Both the position numbers and the translations under genes were made by a program. A DNA stretch of 64,000 bases, taken from Christensenellaceae bacterium. Its GTDB lineage: Bacteria > Bacillota > Clostridia > Christensenellales > Christensenellaceae. Shown in pieces: positions 42,674-50,835 of this stretch. Position 1 is the stretch's first letter. Each line of letters opens with the position of its first letter. The stretch is taken from positions 310,001 to 374,000 of the forward strand of contig AP025580.1 of the NCBI GenBank assembly GCA_022846035.1, read 5' to 3'. Below the pieces are notes generated by a model. That model saw only the letters and a program-made list of their open reading frames with translations, ran no database searches and was not told where the DNA came from.

Positions 42674-43945
42674 ATGAAAAAACTAGTATCAATTCTATTA
42701 ATTACCATACTTGCAATTGCACTTTTTGCATGCGCCCCATCGGACGTTCCTGCCGAAACAGGCCAATCGCAAGAGCCGGTAGCGGCAACACAAGAACCGG
42801 CAAGCACTGCGGAAGCAGCTGACGGAAACGAAGATTTTGTCGTGGAATGGGAGGGTGTGACACAACCTGCATGGTTTGAACAACCGACGCAGACACAAAT
42901 TGAGATTGCCCAAATGGACGAAGTGGATCAAGTAAATTGCACTCCTTATGTGGAAGGCATCGAGGAGGAATCGGTGGATGCCTCTGCAATCGAACTCACA
43001 GAGGACCAGATTGCGCAGGTGCAGCAGGCGGGCCTTAAGGCTGCCATTTGTATGCACTCTATGAGTTTTGATTGGCCGCAGCAGCAAGTGGAAGGACTAA
43101 AAACGGAATTTGAAAAGATGGGGATTGAAGTGATTTCTGTGGCAGATTCCAATTACAACGATGCAGACCAGATGGCACAGGTACGGGCGGCCATTACAGC
43201 AGGCGCAGACATCATTGTCAGCCTCCCTGTAGACCCGCAGACAACACAAATCGCGTTCCAAGAGGCGTCGGAGGCAGGCGTAAAACTGGTTTTCATGAGC
43301 CAGGCCCCGAATGGAATGAAGGCTGGAGAAGACTATGTCTCGGTCGTAGTGCCGGATGATTTTGGTAATGGTATTGTTTCGGCAGATCTTATGGCGGAAG
43401 CAATCGGTGGATCTGGAGAAGTTGCGGCGGTATACTATGCAACAGATTATGACACGACCAACTTGCGTTATCTTGGTTTTGTGACAAGGCTTAAAGCAAA
43501 ATATCCGGATATTGCATTGGTGGAAGCACAAGGCTTTGCACATCAGGATGATACCCAGGGTATCGGAAATGCGCTTTTCACAAAATATCCGGAGCTCGAC
43601 GCCATATGGGTTGCATGGAGCGTTCCCGCAATGGGTGTGGTTGCATCAGCGAGATTAGCGAATCTCCAGCCGCAGGATTGTTATATTATTACGGAAGACC
43701 TGGACAATGATTCGGCGCTTAGTATTGCGGAGCAATCCTATATTTATGGATTGGGTACACAGTTCCCGTATGATATGGGCATTACAGAAGCAAGGCTGGC
43801 TGCGCTTGCGTGTATTGGCGAGTCCGTTCCTCCCCTTATTTCTTATGCCAATATGAAAGTGGATAGAAGTAACCTTCTGGAAGCGTATGACGCAGTTTGG
43901 CATGTTGACCCGCCTGCAGAAATTGTGGCAGCAATGGAAGAATAA
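42674..43945 (+). CDS. Sugar-binding lipoprotein C (Peripla_BP_4 type)
   Basis: 423 aa; ATG 42674 follows AAAGGAG. The lipobox LFAC puts the lipidated Cys at residue 20. It shares with protein B the aromatic pre-domain segment (VTQPAWFEQPTQTQIEIAQ) and with A and B the lobe motifs (ICMHSMSFDWPQQQVEG, GIEVISVADSNYND, KLVFMSQAPNG, VAAVYYATDYD). It is closer in layout to B than to A. A strong hairpin separates it from the ATPase gene. Confidence 0.9.
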   Translation: MKKLVSILLITILAIALFACAPSDVPAETGQSQEPVAATQEPASTAEAADGNEDFVVEWEGVTQPAWFEQPTQTQIEIAQMDEVDQVNCTPYVEGIEEESVDASAIELTEDQIAQVQQAGLKAAICMHSMSFDWPQQQVEGLKTEFEKMGIEVISVADSNYNDADQMAQVRAAITAGADIIVSLPVDPQTTQIAFQEASEAGVKLVFMSQAPNGMKAGEDYVSVVVPDDFGNGIVSADLMAEAIGGSGEVAAVYYATDYDTTNLRYLGFVTRLKAKYPDIALVEAQGFAHQDDTQGIGNALFTKYPELDAIWVAWSVPAMGVVASARLANLQPQDCYIITEDLDNDSALSIAEQSYIYGLGTQFPYDMGITEARLAALACIGESVPPLISYANMKVDRSNLLEAYDAVWHVDPPAEIVAAMEE

Positions 43946-43968
43946 TTGGCGCTGACGGTAAGAAAGCT

Positions 43969-44002
43969 TACACCGCTACTCCAAACACGGAGTAGCGGTG
44001 TA
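43969..44002 (+). other. Intercistronic stem-loop between binding protein C and ATPase C
   Basis: TACACCGCTACTC and GAGTAGCGGTGTA form a perfect 13-bp stem with an 8-nt loop; no T-run follows. It stands in the same place as the hairpin in locus B but is unrelated in sequence. Confidence 0.7.
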
Positions 44003-44020
44003 AAGCAAAGGTGATTAAAT

Positions 44021-45517
44021 ATGGAAACGATGCTTGAAATGAAAGGTATTGAAAAAGCATTCGATGGGACGACTGTTTTAAACAATGTAAACTTTCAGCT
44101 GCAAAAAGGCGAAGTACATGCACTCTGCGGCGGGAATGGAGCAGGAAAGTCCACATTGATGAAAATCCTGACTGGCGTTTATCCAATGGATGCGGGCTGT
44201 ATCCGCATTGCTGGAAAAGAAGTGGAAATTAAAACGCCGCATGATTCCGAAAAAAATGGAGTTTCAATGATATTCCAGGAATTCAGCTTAGTCCCATCCA
44301 TGACGGTTTCCCAGAATTTATTTTTAAACCGTGAACATACTAAGGGCGGTATGATGGTGGACGACAAAAGGTGTATTGAGGAAGCGGCCCAAATGTTTCA
44401 AAAATTGAATGTTGAGATAGACCCAACTGCCCTTGTGGAGACTCTTTCGGTCGGATACATGCAAATGGTGGAAATTGCCAAAGCGTTGCTTGCAAAAAAT
44501 ACACAAATCCTGATCATGGACGAGCCGACAGCTTCCTTGTCGGATTCCGAAACGGAAGCGCTATTTACACTGATAGGTAATTTGAAAAAAAGTGGTATTT
44601 CTATCATATATATTTCCCACCGATTGTCTGAAATATTTAAAATTTGTGACCGGATCTCCGTATTAAAAGATGGCAGGTCGGTACTCACTAAAAAGAGTGA
44701 AGACCTGACGATGGATCAGGTGATAAAAAGTATGGTAGGAACCGAAGTGGACAACTTCATCTATATAAAACGTGATCAGCCGCGTGGTAAAAGCCCCGTA
44801 TTTGAAGTCAAAAACCTAACGATGGGTACGGCAATCAGGGATGTTTCCTTTGACATATACCCTGGGGAAATTGTCGGCCTGGCCGGATTGATGGGTAGCG
44901 GCAGGACGGAGATTGCAAGATGCCTGTTTGGTATAGATACACCCGACACTGCTGAAATTTATGTCGATGGGAAACGAGTGACCATACATAACCCGCAGCA
45001 GGCAATGCAAAATGGCGTTGCTTTGGTTCCGGAAAACAGAAGGACGCAGGGTCTGGTCATCGATCACTCTGTCAAGGACAATGTAATATTGCCCCAAATT
45101 GACAATCTTACCACGGGATTGGTCGTCAGCGAAAGGCAAAGTAACCAATTGGTGGAAACATACATCAAGAGGCTGAATATTAAAACAGACAGTATGAATA
45201 CCGTGGTTCGCTTATTGTCGGGTGGAAACCAACAGAAAATAGTACTGGCAAAATGGTTGGCCCGCCACCCCAAGGTGTTGATATTGGATGAGCCGACAAT
45301 AGGCGTCGACATTGGGGCCAAAGGAGAAATTATTGGAATTATGCGTGAAATGGTGACAGACGGCGCAGGAATACTGGTGATATCGTCAGAATTTGAAGAA
45401 CTGATTGCGGTGAGCGATCGGTTGCTCATCCTTAATAATGGAAAAATCACTGGCGAAATGCAGCGGGAAGAAATAAATTCGGAGGAGGAACTGCATTATG
45501 CAATCCAAGGGAGCTAA
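44021..45517 (+). CDS. Sugar ABC transporter ATPase C (RbsA/MglA type)
   Basis: 498 aa. Walker A GGNGAGKST, variant signature LSVGY and IMDEPTASLS in domain 1; GLMGSGRTE and LLSGGNQQKIVLAKWL in domain 2. It is a close paralog of ATPases A and B but with more AT-rich codons. The last codons overlap the permease start by 20 bases. Confidence 0.93.
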   Translation: METMLEMKGIEKAFDGTTVLNNVNFQLQKGEVHALCGGNGAGKSTLMKILTGVYPMDAGCIRIAGKEVEIKTPHDSEKNGVSMIFQEFSLVPSMTVSQNLFLNREHTKGGMMVDDKRCIEEAAQMFQKLNVEIDPTALVETLSVGYMQMVEIAKALLAKNTQILIMDEPTASLSDSETEALFTLIGNLKKSGISIIYISHRLSEIFKICDRISVLKDGRSVLTKKSEDLTMDQVIKSMVGTEVDNFIYIKRDQPRGKSPVFEVKNLTMGTAIRDVSFDIYPGEIVGLAGLMGSGRTEIARCLFGIDTPDTAEIYVDGKRVTIHNPQQAMQNGVALVPENRRTQGLVIDHSVKDNVILPQIDNLTTGLVVSERQSNQLVETYIKRLNIKTDSMNTVVRLLSGGNQQKIVLAKWLARHPKVLILDEPTIGVDIGAKGEIIGIMREMVTDGAGILVISSEFEELIAVSDRLLILNNGKITGEMQREEINSEEELHYAIQGS

Positions 45518-46481
45518 CAATCAGGGTGGTACCCTTACAAAGCCGTTCCATAAAAAAACTTTTTATTGGCATAACTACATCGTTTACATTGCGTTTGCGC
45601 TTGTTGTTATTGTATTTGGCATTCTGATCAACGACAGAGGGTTTCTAACGATAAACAATTTCATGAATATCATCCGGCAGACAACAATGGTAATTGTAAT
45701 GGGTGTGGCCATGACATTCGTAATGGCAAGCGGGGAAATTGACTTGTCCGTGGGTTCTACAACCGCTTTTGCAGGATTGCTGACCGCAATGGCATTGCAA
45801 AGTGGCGTGAATGTGTTTGTTGCAATCCTGATCGGCCTATCCGCCGGGTTGATTGTGGGAAGTATAAACGCAGTATGTGTGGCCCTGATTAAAATACCTT
45901 CTTTCTTAGTAACGCTGGGCACGATGATGGCATTCCGGGGTGTCGATATGTGGTTGACCAATACGTCACCAGTTCCGATTTTGAATGAAGAGTTCATTAC
46001 AATCTTTGGAGCTGGCAACATCGGCCCCATTCCTACGTTATTACTTTGGTCAATCGCAGTGACGATTGTAGGACATTTTGTATTGAAAAAAACAAAATAT
46101 GGGAGAAAAGTATTGGCGACCGGCGGTAACCGCACATCTGCGAAATATTCGGGAATTAATACAAAAAAAATTATCTTTTCTACATTCATCATAACAGGGC
46201 TTGCGGCTGCCCTGGCCGGATTACTTTATTCAGGATTGATGGCATCAGGCCGGTACAACTTTGGCGACGGAGATGAAATGGATGTGTTGGCCGCAGTCAT
46301 CATGGGAGGCACTGCCTTTTCGGGCGGAAGAGGGTCCATCATTGGAACTGTGGTGGGCGCGTTATTGATTAGCACAATCAATAATGCACTGATTCTGTTT
46401 GGGCTTGAACCGGCGCAGCAGATGGTGGTAAGCGGTGCTGTTATTATCGTTGCTGTTGCACTGGGAAGAAAGAACTCTTAA
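45498..46481 (+). CDS. Sugar ABC transporter permease C (RbsC type)
   Basis: 327 aa, ATG 45498 after GGAGGAGG inside the ATPase gene. The multi-spanning layout, GEIDLSVGSTTAFAGL and AVIMGGTAFSGGRGSIIGT are the family marks. The start MQSKGAN resembles permease B. It completes importer C. Confidence 0.92.
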   Translation: MQSKGANNQGGTLTKPFHKKTFYWHNYIVYIAFALVVIVFGILINDRGFLTINNFMNIIRQTTMVIVMGVAMTFVMASGEIDLSVGSTTAFAGLLTAMALQSGVNVFVAILIGLSAGLIVGSINAVCVALIKIPSFLVTLGTMMAFRGVDMWLTNTSPVPILNEEFITIFGAGNIGPIPTLLLWSIAVTIVGHFVLKKTKYGRKVLATGGNRTSAKYSGINTKKIIFSTFIITGLAAALAGLLYSGLMASGRYNFGDGDEMDVLAAVIMGGTAFSGGRGSIIGTVVGALLISTINNALILFGLEPAQQMVVSGAVIIVAVALGRKNS

Positions 46482-46530
46482 ATAAGCGCTATGCTTATTT
46501 AAAAAATATGATTACTAAATGGAGGGAATT

Positions 46531-47766
46531 ATGGCACTAATTATTGGTATGAACAGCGGTTCATCATTCGATGGGATTGATGTAATCCTTGCGGAAACAG
46601 AAATTGCAAACGATGGTTTTCCAAAACCCACAAAATTCTTGAAAGGAAATTCTTATGCATGGCCCAAAGAGGTTGAGGACATGATCATGCCGGCATTTGA
46701 TAACAAGGTCGACATGGTAGGAATGACGCGGCTGACTTACATTGCAGGCGCTGTGATGGCTGAATCTGTAAGAAAGTTTATGAAAGAAAACAAGATCGAT
46801 CCTAAGGATATCGAAGTACTGGGCGTAGATGGTCAAACAATTTATCAGGAACAGCCCGAACACATTAAAATTGCGGCGATGACAGACGAGCAAAAAGACG
46901 ATTGGGTATCAAGATGGCTGGACGGCCCGTATCCGGTTGGCTATCAGATTGGGGATACATCCGTTATTGCGGGATTAACGAATATCACGACGGTTACAAA
47001 CTTTCGCCAGGGCGACCATGTGTGGGGAGGCAGTGCAGCGCCGCTGATGCAATATTTTGATTTTGTATTGTTCCGTGATCGCGAAGAACCGACATTGACT
47101 TTAAATATCGGGGGCATTGCAAATGTGCATTTGGCATATAAGGACAGGAAGAAAATGGTTGCGTTTGATACGGGTCCTGGTAATTTGCTTTCCGACCATG
47201 CAGCCAGAATATTGGTAGGGCAACCTTGCGACTACGATGGTAAGATTGCAGCTGCAGGCAAAGTAAACAAAGAAATGCTGGATGAATTTATGGATCATGA
47301 TTTCTTTAAACGACCAGTCCCGCGTTCCGGCTGGAAGTATGACTTTTCGAAGGAATACACGGAAAAAATGCTTAAGAAATATGCAAACCTTTCTAAAGAG
47401 GATATTATGGCAACGATTTGTGCGTTCACTGCGGAAGCGATTGTAAAAAACATGAACGATTACATACCACAAGATATGTTGCAAAAAGTAAAAGTTATGT
47501 ATGCAAGCGGTGGCGGTGTAAAAAACCCAACTATTATGAAATATATACAAGAGCGGCTGCCGCAAAACATAAGGTTGGCATCTTCAGACGAGATTGGTAT
47601 TCCGCCAGAATATAAAGAAGCATGTAAATTTGCAACACTCGCGTATTCTACGATGCATAATATCGCAAATAATATTCCCGCGGCATGCCATGCTTCTCAA
47701 TATACAATTATGGGGAAGGTATCCTTTGCACCATGGAAGGCAAAATGTGTGGAACCGCTTGAATAA
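46531..47766 (+). CDS. AnmK-family anhydro-sugar kinase
   Basis: 411 aa. ATG 46531 is chosen since GGAGGG lies four bases ahead. Nucleotide-binding motifs of the ASKHA fold are GMNSGSSFDGIDV at the start, LNIGGIANVH, and FDTGPGNLLSDHAA with the catalytic Asp. The family phosphorylates and opens 1,6-anhydro-N-acetylmuramic acid, and levoglucosan kinase is a relative. It is longer than typical AnmK (about 370 aa), and its place at the end of a sugar import locus suggests a substrate other than cell-wall anhydro-muramic acid. Confidence 0.85.
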   Translation: MALIIGMNSGSSFDGIDVILAETEIANDGFPKPTKFLKGNSYAWPKEVEDMIMPAFDNKVDMVGMTRLTYIAGAVMAESVRKFMKENKIDPKDIEVLGVDGQTIYQEQPEHIKIAAMTDEQKDDWVSRWLDGPYPVGYQIGDTSVIAGLTNITTVTNFRQGDHVWGGSAAPLMQYFDFVLFRDREEPTLTLNIGGIANVHLAYKDRKKMVAFDTGPGNLLSDHAARILVGQPCDYDGKIAAAGKVNKEMLDEFMDHDFFKRPVPRSGWKYDFSKEYTEKMLKKYANLSKEDIMATICAFTAEAIVKNMNDYIPQDMLQKVKVMYASGGGVKNPTIMKYIQERLPQNIRLASSDEIGIPPEYKEACKFATLAYSTMHNIANNIPAACHASQYTIMGKVSFAPWKAKCVEPLE

Positions 47767-47801
47767 AGCTTATGGTCTATGGCAGTCATAAATGAAGGAT
47801 T

Positions 47802-47830
47802 AACCCCGGCTCTGTCTGGGGTTCTTTTTT
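47802..47830 (+). terminator. Terminator of the importer C locus
   Basis: AACCCC and GGGGTT form the stem with a 10-nt loop, followed by CTTTTTT. It lies 35 bases after the kinase stop. Confidence 0.8.
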
Positions 47831-47883
47831 ACACTATCCGTCCTTTTTTATTTGCTCAAAACATGGATTTGCGCTATTTGTTT

Positions 47884-47907
47884 AAGTGGGGTCAAAAGTG
47901 GGGTCAA
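47884..47907. repeat. Right integrase arm-type repeat
   Basis: Identical over 24 bases to 11374-11397, with two AGTGGGGTCAA units. It lies 45 bases inside the right att core, showing that the right end of the element is preserved. Confidence 0.75.
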
Positions 47908-47917
47908 CGGCAAAATA

Positions 47918-47950
47918 AAAACCCTATAAACTGCTGTTTAAAAGGGTTTA
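47918..47950 (-). terminator. Element-borne terminator for tRNA-Met
   Basis: AAACCCT and AGGGTTT pair around an inner TAAAC/GTTTA hairpin. On the minus strand it directly follows the tRNA and ends in a T-rich run, replacing the original terminator left at 11191. Confidence 0.6.
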
Positions 47951-47952
47951 TT

Positions 47953-48029
47953 TGGTAGCGGCGAGTGGATTCGAACCACCGACCAATCGGGTATGAACCG
48001 AGTACTCTAGCCAACTGAGCTACGCCGCC
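47953..48029 (-). tRNA. tRNA-Met (anticodon CAT), integration target
   Basis: 77 nt including an encoded CCA. Acceptor GGCGGCG pairs with CGCCGCT, D-arm GCTC/GAGT, anticodon loop TTCATAC, T-loop TTCGAAT. The CAT anticodon could also belong to a tRNA-Ile read with lysidine. The first base pair of the anticodon stem (C-T) is mismatched. Bases 47953-47977 form the att core. Confidence 0.9.
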
Positions 48030-48101
48030 ATTCGATTAAATTGTCTTGCAATATAATATCATAAGCAAGATACAAAATCAACGTTTTTTGTGCGTGAAAT
48101 G

Positions 48102-48130
48102 GAAAAAAGAGCGGGGTTCCGCTCTTTTTC
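48102..48130 (-). terminator. Bidirectional terminator hairpin
   Basis: AAAAAGAGCGG and CCGCTCTTTTT form the stem with a GGTT loop. It lies downstream of the minus-strand recombinase-like gene and upstream of the tRNA. Confidence 0.85.
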
Positions 48131-48172
48131 CTGAGTGTATTGTAAGAGTATAACAAATATAGTGGAGGCCGT

Positions 48173-49018
48173 TTAAAGTTCCAGCCGCGCAAGCGCGCGG
48201 CTTTTTTCTTCAATGCTCCGTCTGGGGAGCAGCTGGTGACTGGAGTAGATCTTGTTTCCCAATAATTCGTTTAATTCTATCATGTCTTTTTCGCTTTCCA
48301 AAAAAGTCCGAGAAAAGTAAAGCCGCAATCCGCGTGTCGTCAACTTGCTTTCGCTGATATGCACCATAGCGCCGAAAACCTTGAGTTGGCGGCAGATATA
48401 ACCACGGTCAATAATCTTGTTGTTGCCTTTGCCACTGAAAATAATGCCGTCGCGGATTCCGTTTTCTGCGCAGTATTGCAAAAGCAGTTTTTGCAGATTA
48501 CGGGAAATGATGATTGTCCAGCGCTTATTTCCGCGTTTGGCGGCGGCATATCCGTCGTGAACGGCATTTACCGTAATAAACTCAAGGTCGCTGTAGTTAA
48601 TGCCTGTACATGCAAAGGTACGGATAATATAGTAAAGTTTGCTGTCCTCGCGCGCGGAGACTGCCAAAAGCTTTCGGTACTCATCTTTGGTCAGAATATC
48701 CGGCGGACAGTCGGGTTCTTCTTTTTTGATGTTGTCTACGCAAAAGTCCTCACAGCGAACAAAACGGAAAAAACGGTTGGCTGTTCCCAGCATGTTGATG
48801 GCAGTCATATTTTTATATTGACTGACCACATAGTCCTTAAAGGCCCGCATATCATCCGGAGAGACAAACTTTCTTTTCAGATCGTACTCAAAGAAATGCA
48901 GCATATGTGCAAGATTGCGCGTATAAAGGGTAAAAGTAGAAGGCGAAATACCTTTCTGATCAAAAGTATCGAGATAAGTCTGCACATTCCTTTTCAAGGT
49001 ATCAAGCGTTATTGTCAT
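48173..49018 (-). CDS. Tyrosine-recombinase-fold protein lacking catalytic residues
   Basis: 281 aa from ATG 49018 (GGAG nine bases ahead); a longer frame to 49531 has no homologous look. The N-terminal SAM-like domain (VQTYLDTFDQKGISPSTFTLY) and catalytic-domain fold follow the clostridial integrase family. The first catalytic Arg of TG-I-R-x-SEL is Asn (TGINYSDL), the HxxR box is GLRLYFSRTF with His missing, the second His is Asn (LGNKIY), and the Tyr position reads HQLLP. It is unlikely to recombine DNA and may act as a DNA-binding protein. Confidence 0.75.
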   Translation of the reverse strand: MTITLDTLKRNVQTYLDTFDQKGISPSTFTLYTRNLAHMLHFFEYDLKRKFVSPDDMRAFKDYVVSQYKNMTAINMLGTANRFFRFVRCEDFCVDNIKKEEPDCPPDILTKDEYRKLLAVSAREDSKLYYIIRTFACTGINYSDLEFITVNAVHDGYAAAKRGNKRWTIIISRNLQKLLLQYCAENGIRDGIIFSGKGNNKIIDRGYICRQLKVFGAMVHISESKLTTRGLRLYFSRTFLESEKDMIELNELLGNKIYSSHQLLPRRSIEEKSRALARLEL

Positions 49019-49179
49019 ATGTTTGTCTCCATAATTATTATTAGTGTTGCCGCGTACCTCGCTCGGTACAACTATATGTTTCATTTTATGATATGCATTC
49101 ATAAAGTAGAACAGATGAAAAAAAGCGTCACGTGAAATTGTTGACATATATGTGGAAAGTGTTTTCCGTGCGTGGGCTG

Positions 49180-49207
49180 TTGACAATAAAAGGGAAAGGT
49201 GTATGAT
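49180..49207 (+). promoter_or_regulatory. Promoter of the carboxylesterase gene
   Basis: TTGACA (49180-49185) and TATGAT (49202-49207) are 16 bases apart, 33 bases before the start codon. Confidence 0.65.
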
Positions 49208-49240
49208 ATTTTCAGTAAGAAACAGAAAGGAATGAGAAAC

Positions 49241-50725
49241 ATGCACGATACGGTGGTTACAACGGCATCCGGACAAGTGGAAGGATGCGGCGGGAATGGC
49301 GTATGCGTATGGAAGGGAATCCCCTATGCCGCGCCCCCTGTCGGGAACCTGCGCTTTTCTCGGACGCAAAAGATAAAACCGTGGAACGGCGTGCGTGAGG
49401 CAAAGCGTTTCAGCCGTTCCTGTCCGCAGCCCAGCCGCAAGAATATGGTTATGGACGAGGATTGCCTGACTCTGAATATATGGTCGCCGTGCGCGGACGC
49501 AAAAAAGCGGCCGGTATTGTTTTTTATTCATGGAGGTTCGTTCGCGGGAGGAGCGGGCAGTGAGGAGGCGTACAACGGAACCTATCTTGCGGGATACGGC
49601 GACGCAGTGGTGGTTACGTTTAACTATCGGATCGGAATTCTCGGATTTTTAGATTTTTCTTTCTTAGGGGAGGACTGTGACCCAAACTGCGGACTGTTCG
49701 ACGTTATAGAAGCACTGCGGTGGGTGCATGACAATATCGATGCCTTTGGCGGCGATCCGGACAACATCACGGTATTTGGGCAGTCGGCGGGAGGAACGAC
49801 GACCGCTACGCTGGCGACATTGCCTGCGGCGCAGGGACTTTTCCATAAATGTATCGTTATGAGCGGCGGACCGACACTGCTGCAGGGAAAAGAGGAAGGA
49901 CGGAGGACTGCCGGACATTTTCTCGATTTTATGCAGGTCAATACGGCAGGGGAATTGCGCGCGGTACCGGCGGAGGAACTGGCCGCAAAACAACAGGCGT
50001 TTTGTGCATCATGCGGCCTGGGCGCGGGAACTTTTCGTATTTCAGTGGATGGCGGGCTGGTGCCCGATTACCCGATTCCGGCTGCGGCGTCAGGCGCGGG
50101 ACATGGTATCCCTATGTTGATCGGTACGACCAGAGAGGAAATGTCTTTTTTGCTGATACCCTCTCTTGCGAATATCATAGACGTGGGAGGTATCATGGAA
50201 GCGGGGGTCAGCCAAGAGGATGAGGCGTGCAGGGAATGTATCCCGCGCGCCTACAGCGAACGCTATGGGAAACGGCGCGGCAAGACCATGATGTTCACGG
50301 ATATGGTGTTTCGCATGGGCAGCGTATGGTTTGCGCAGACGCGCAGTATACGAAACGACGTGTGGATGTACCGCTTTGATTACGAGACGGCGGCCATGAA
50401 AGTAAGCGGCCTGCATACCTTTCATTCCAGCGACGTACCGTTTGTATTCGGCAATTTTTGCGCGGGTATGGGAAAGCTGATTTTCCTGCTTACGCCATCG
50501 CTGAAAAAAGCGCGGGGGATAGCGCGGGAAATGCAGGACGATTTTCTTACGTTCGCGCGGACGGGAAAGCTTGCGTGGGAAAAATGTACGCAGAATTCTG
50601 CGCCTGCAAAATGTTATCACAAGGAATGCCGCGTGCAGCCGATGGTGGAGAGCGATATTCTGGCGCAATACGAAAAAACGCACTTCAAAAAGACAAGTTT
50701 CTTAAGCGCGAACGCTCAGCTCTAA
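49241..50725 (+). CDS. Type B carboxylesterase
   Basis: 494 aa from ATG 49241 after AAAGGAATG. VWKGIPYAAPPVGNLRF, then EDCLTLNIWSP, FFIHGGSFAGGAG (oxyanion) and FGQSAGGTT (nucleophile Ser) are the type B signatures. The acid is probably Glu in GTTREEMSF, and the His lies in TFHSSDVPFVFG. No signal peptide, so it is cytoplasmic. The substrate is an unspecified ester. It stands alone with its own promoter. Confidence 0.9.
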   Translation: MHDTVVTTASGQVEGCGGNGVCVWKGIPYAAPPVGNLRFSRTQKIKPWNGVREAKRFSRSCPQPSRKNMVMDEDCLTLNIWSPCADAKKRPVLFFIHGGSFAGGAGSEEAYNGTYLAGYGDAVVVTFNYRIGILGFLDFSFLGEDCDPNCGLFDVIEALRWVHDNIDAFGGDPDNITVFGQSAGGTTTATLATLPAAQGLFHKCIVMSGGPTLLQGKEEGRRTAGHFLDFMQVNTAGELRAVPAEELAAKQQAFCASCGLGAGTFRISVDGGLVPDYPIPAAASGAGHGIPMLIGTTREEMSFLLIPSLANIIDVGGIMEAGVSQEDEACRECIPRAYSERYGKRRGKTMMFTDMVFRMGSVWFAQTRSIRNDVWMYRFDYETAAMKVSGLHTFHSSDVPFVFGNFCAGMGKLIFLLTPSLKKARGIAREMQDDFLTFARTGKLAWEKCTQNSAPAKCYHKECRVQPMVESDILAQYEKTHFKKTSFLSANAQL

Positions 50726-50773
50726 CGCAATTATAAAAGGATGGGAATATTTTGCCGGATTCGGGAAGATTGC

Positions 50774-50802
50774 TTGCGGTCCTGACCGTCCTATTGTAAT
50801 AT
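50774..50802 (+). promoter_or_regulatory. Candidate gcv operon promoter
   Basis: TTGCGG (50774-50779) and TAATAT (50797-50802) are 17 bases apart, 33 bases before gcvT. No glycine riboswitch-like sequence is seen in the 110-base leader. Confidence 0.45.
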
Positions 50803-50835
50803 CAATATATAAGTATTATCAGGGTGGAGGAGCAT

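Larger units (their letters stand above)
11226..47977. mobile_element. Integrated element in tRNA-Met: truncated P22-like prophage plus sugar-catabolic cargo
   Basis: A 25-bp direct repeat, the 3' end of the tRNA-Met gene, bounds about 36.7 kb. The integrase gene lies 150 bases inside the left end. A 24-bp arm-type repeat (two GTGGGGTC units) lies inside both ends at 11374 and 47884. Within are phage immunity, replication and head genes (11.4-36.66 kb), an adhesin fragment (to 38.0 kb) and the importer C locus (38.8-47.8 kb). Whether the cargo was carried by the phage or joined later by recombination cannot be decided here. Confidence 0.75.

Noticed and set aside
49019-49531. N-terminal extension of the recombinase-like protein
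   Set aside because: The added 171 residues lack homology and would run through the esterase promoter and start; ATG 49018 has a proper ribosome site.
50726-50835. Possible glycine riboswitch before gcvT
   Set aside because: The 110-base leader is too short and lacks the conserved aptamer sequence; only a promoter-like pair is visible.
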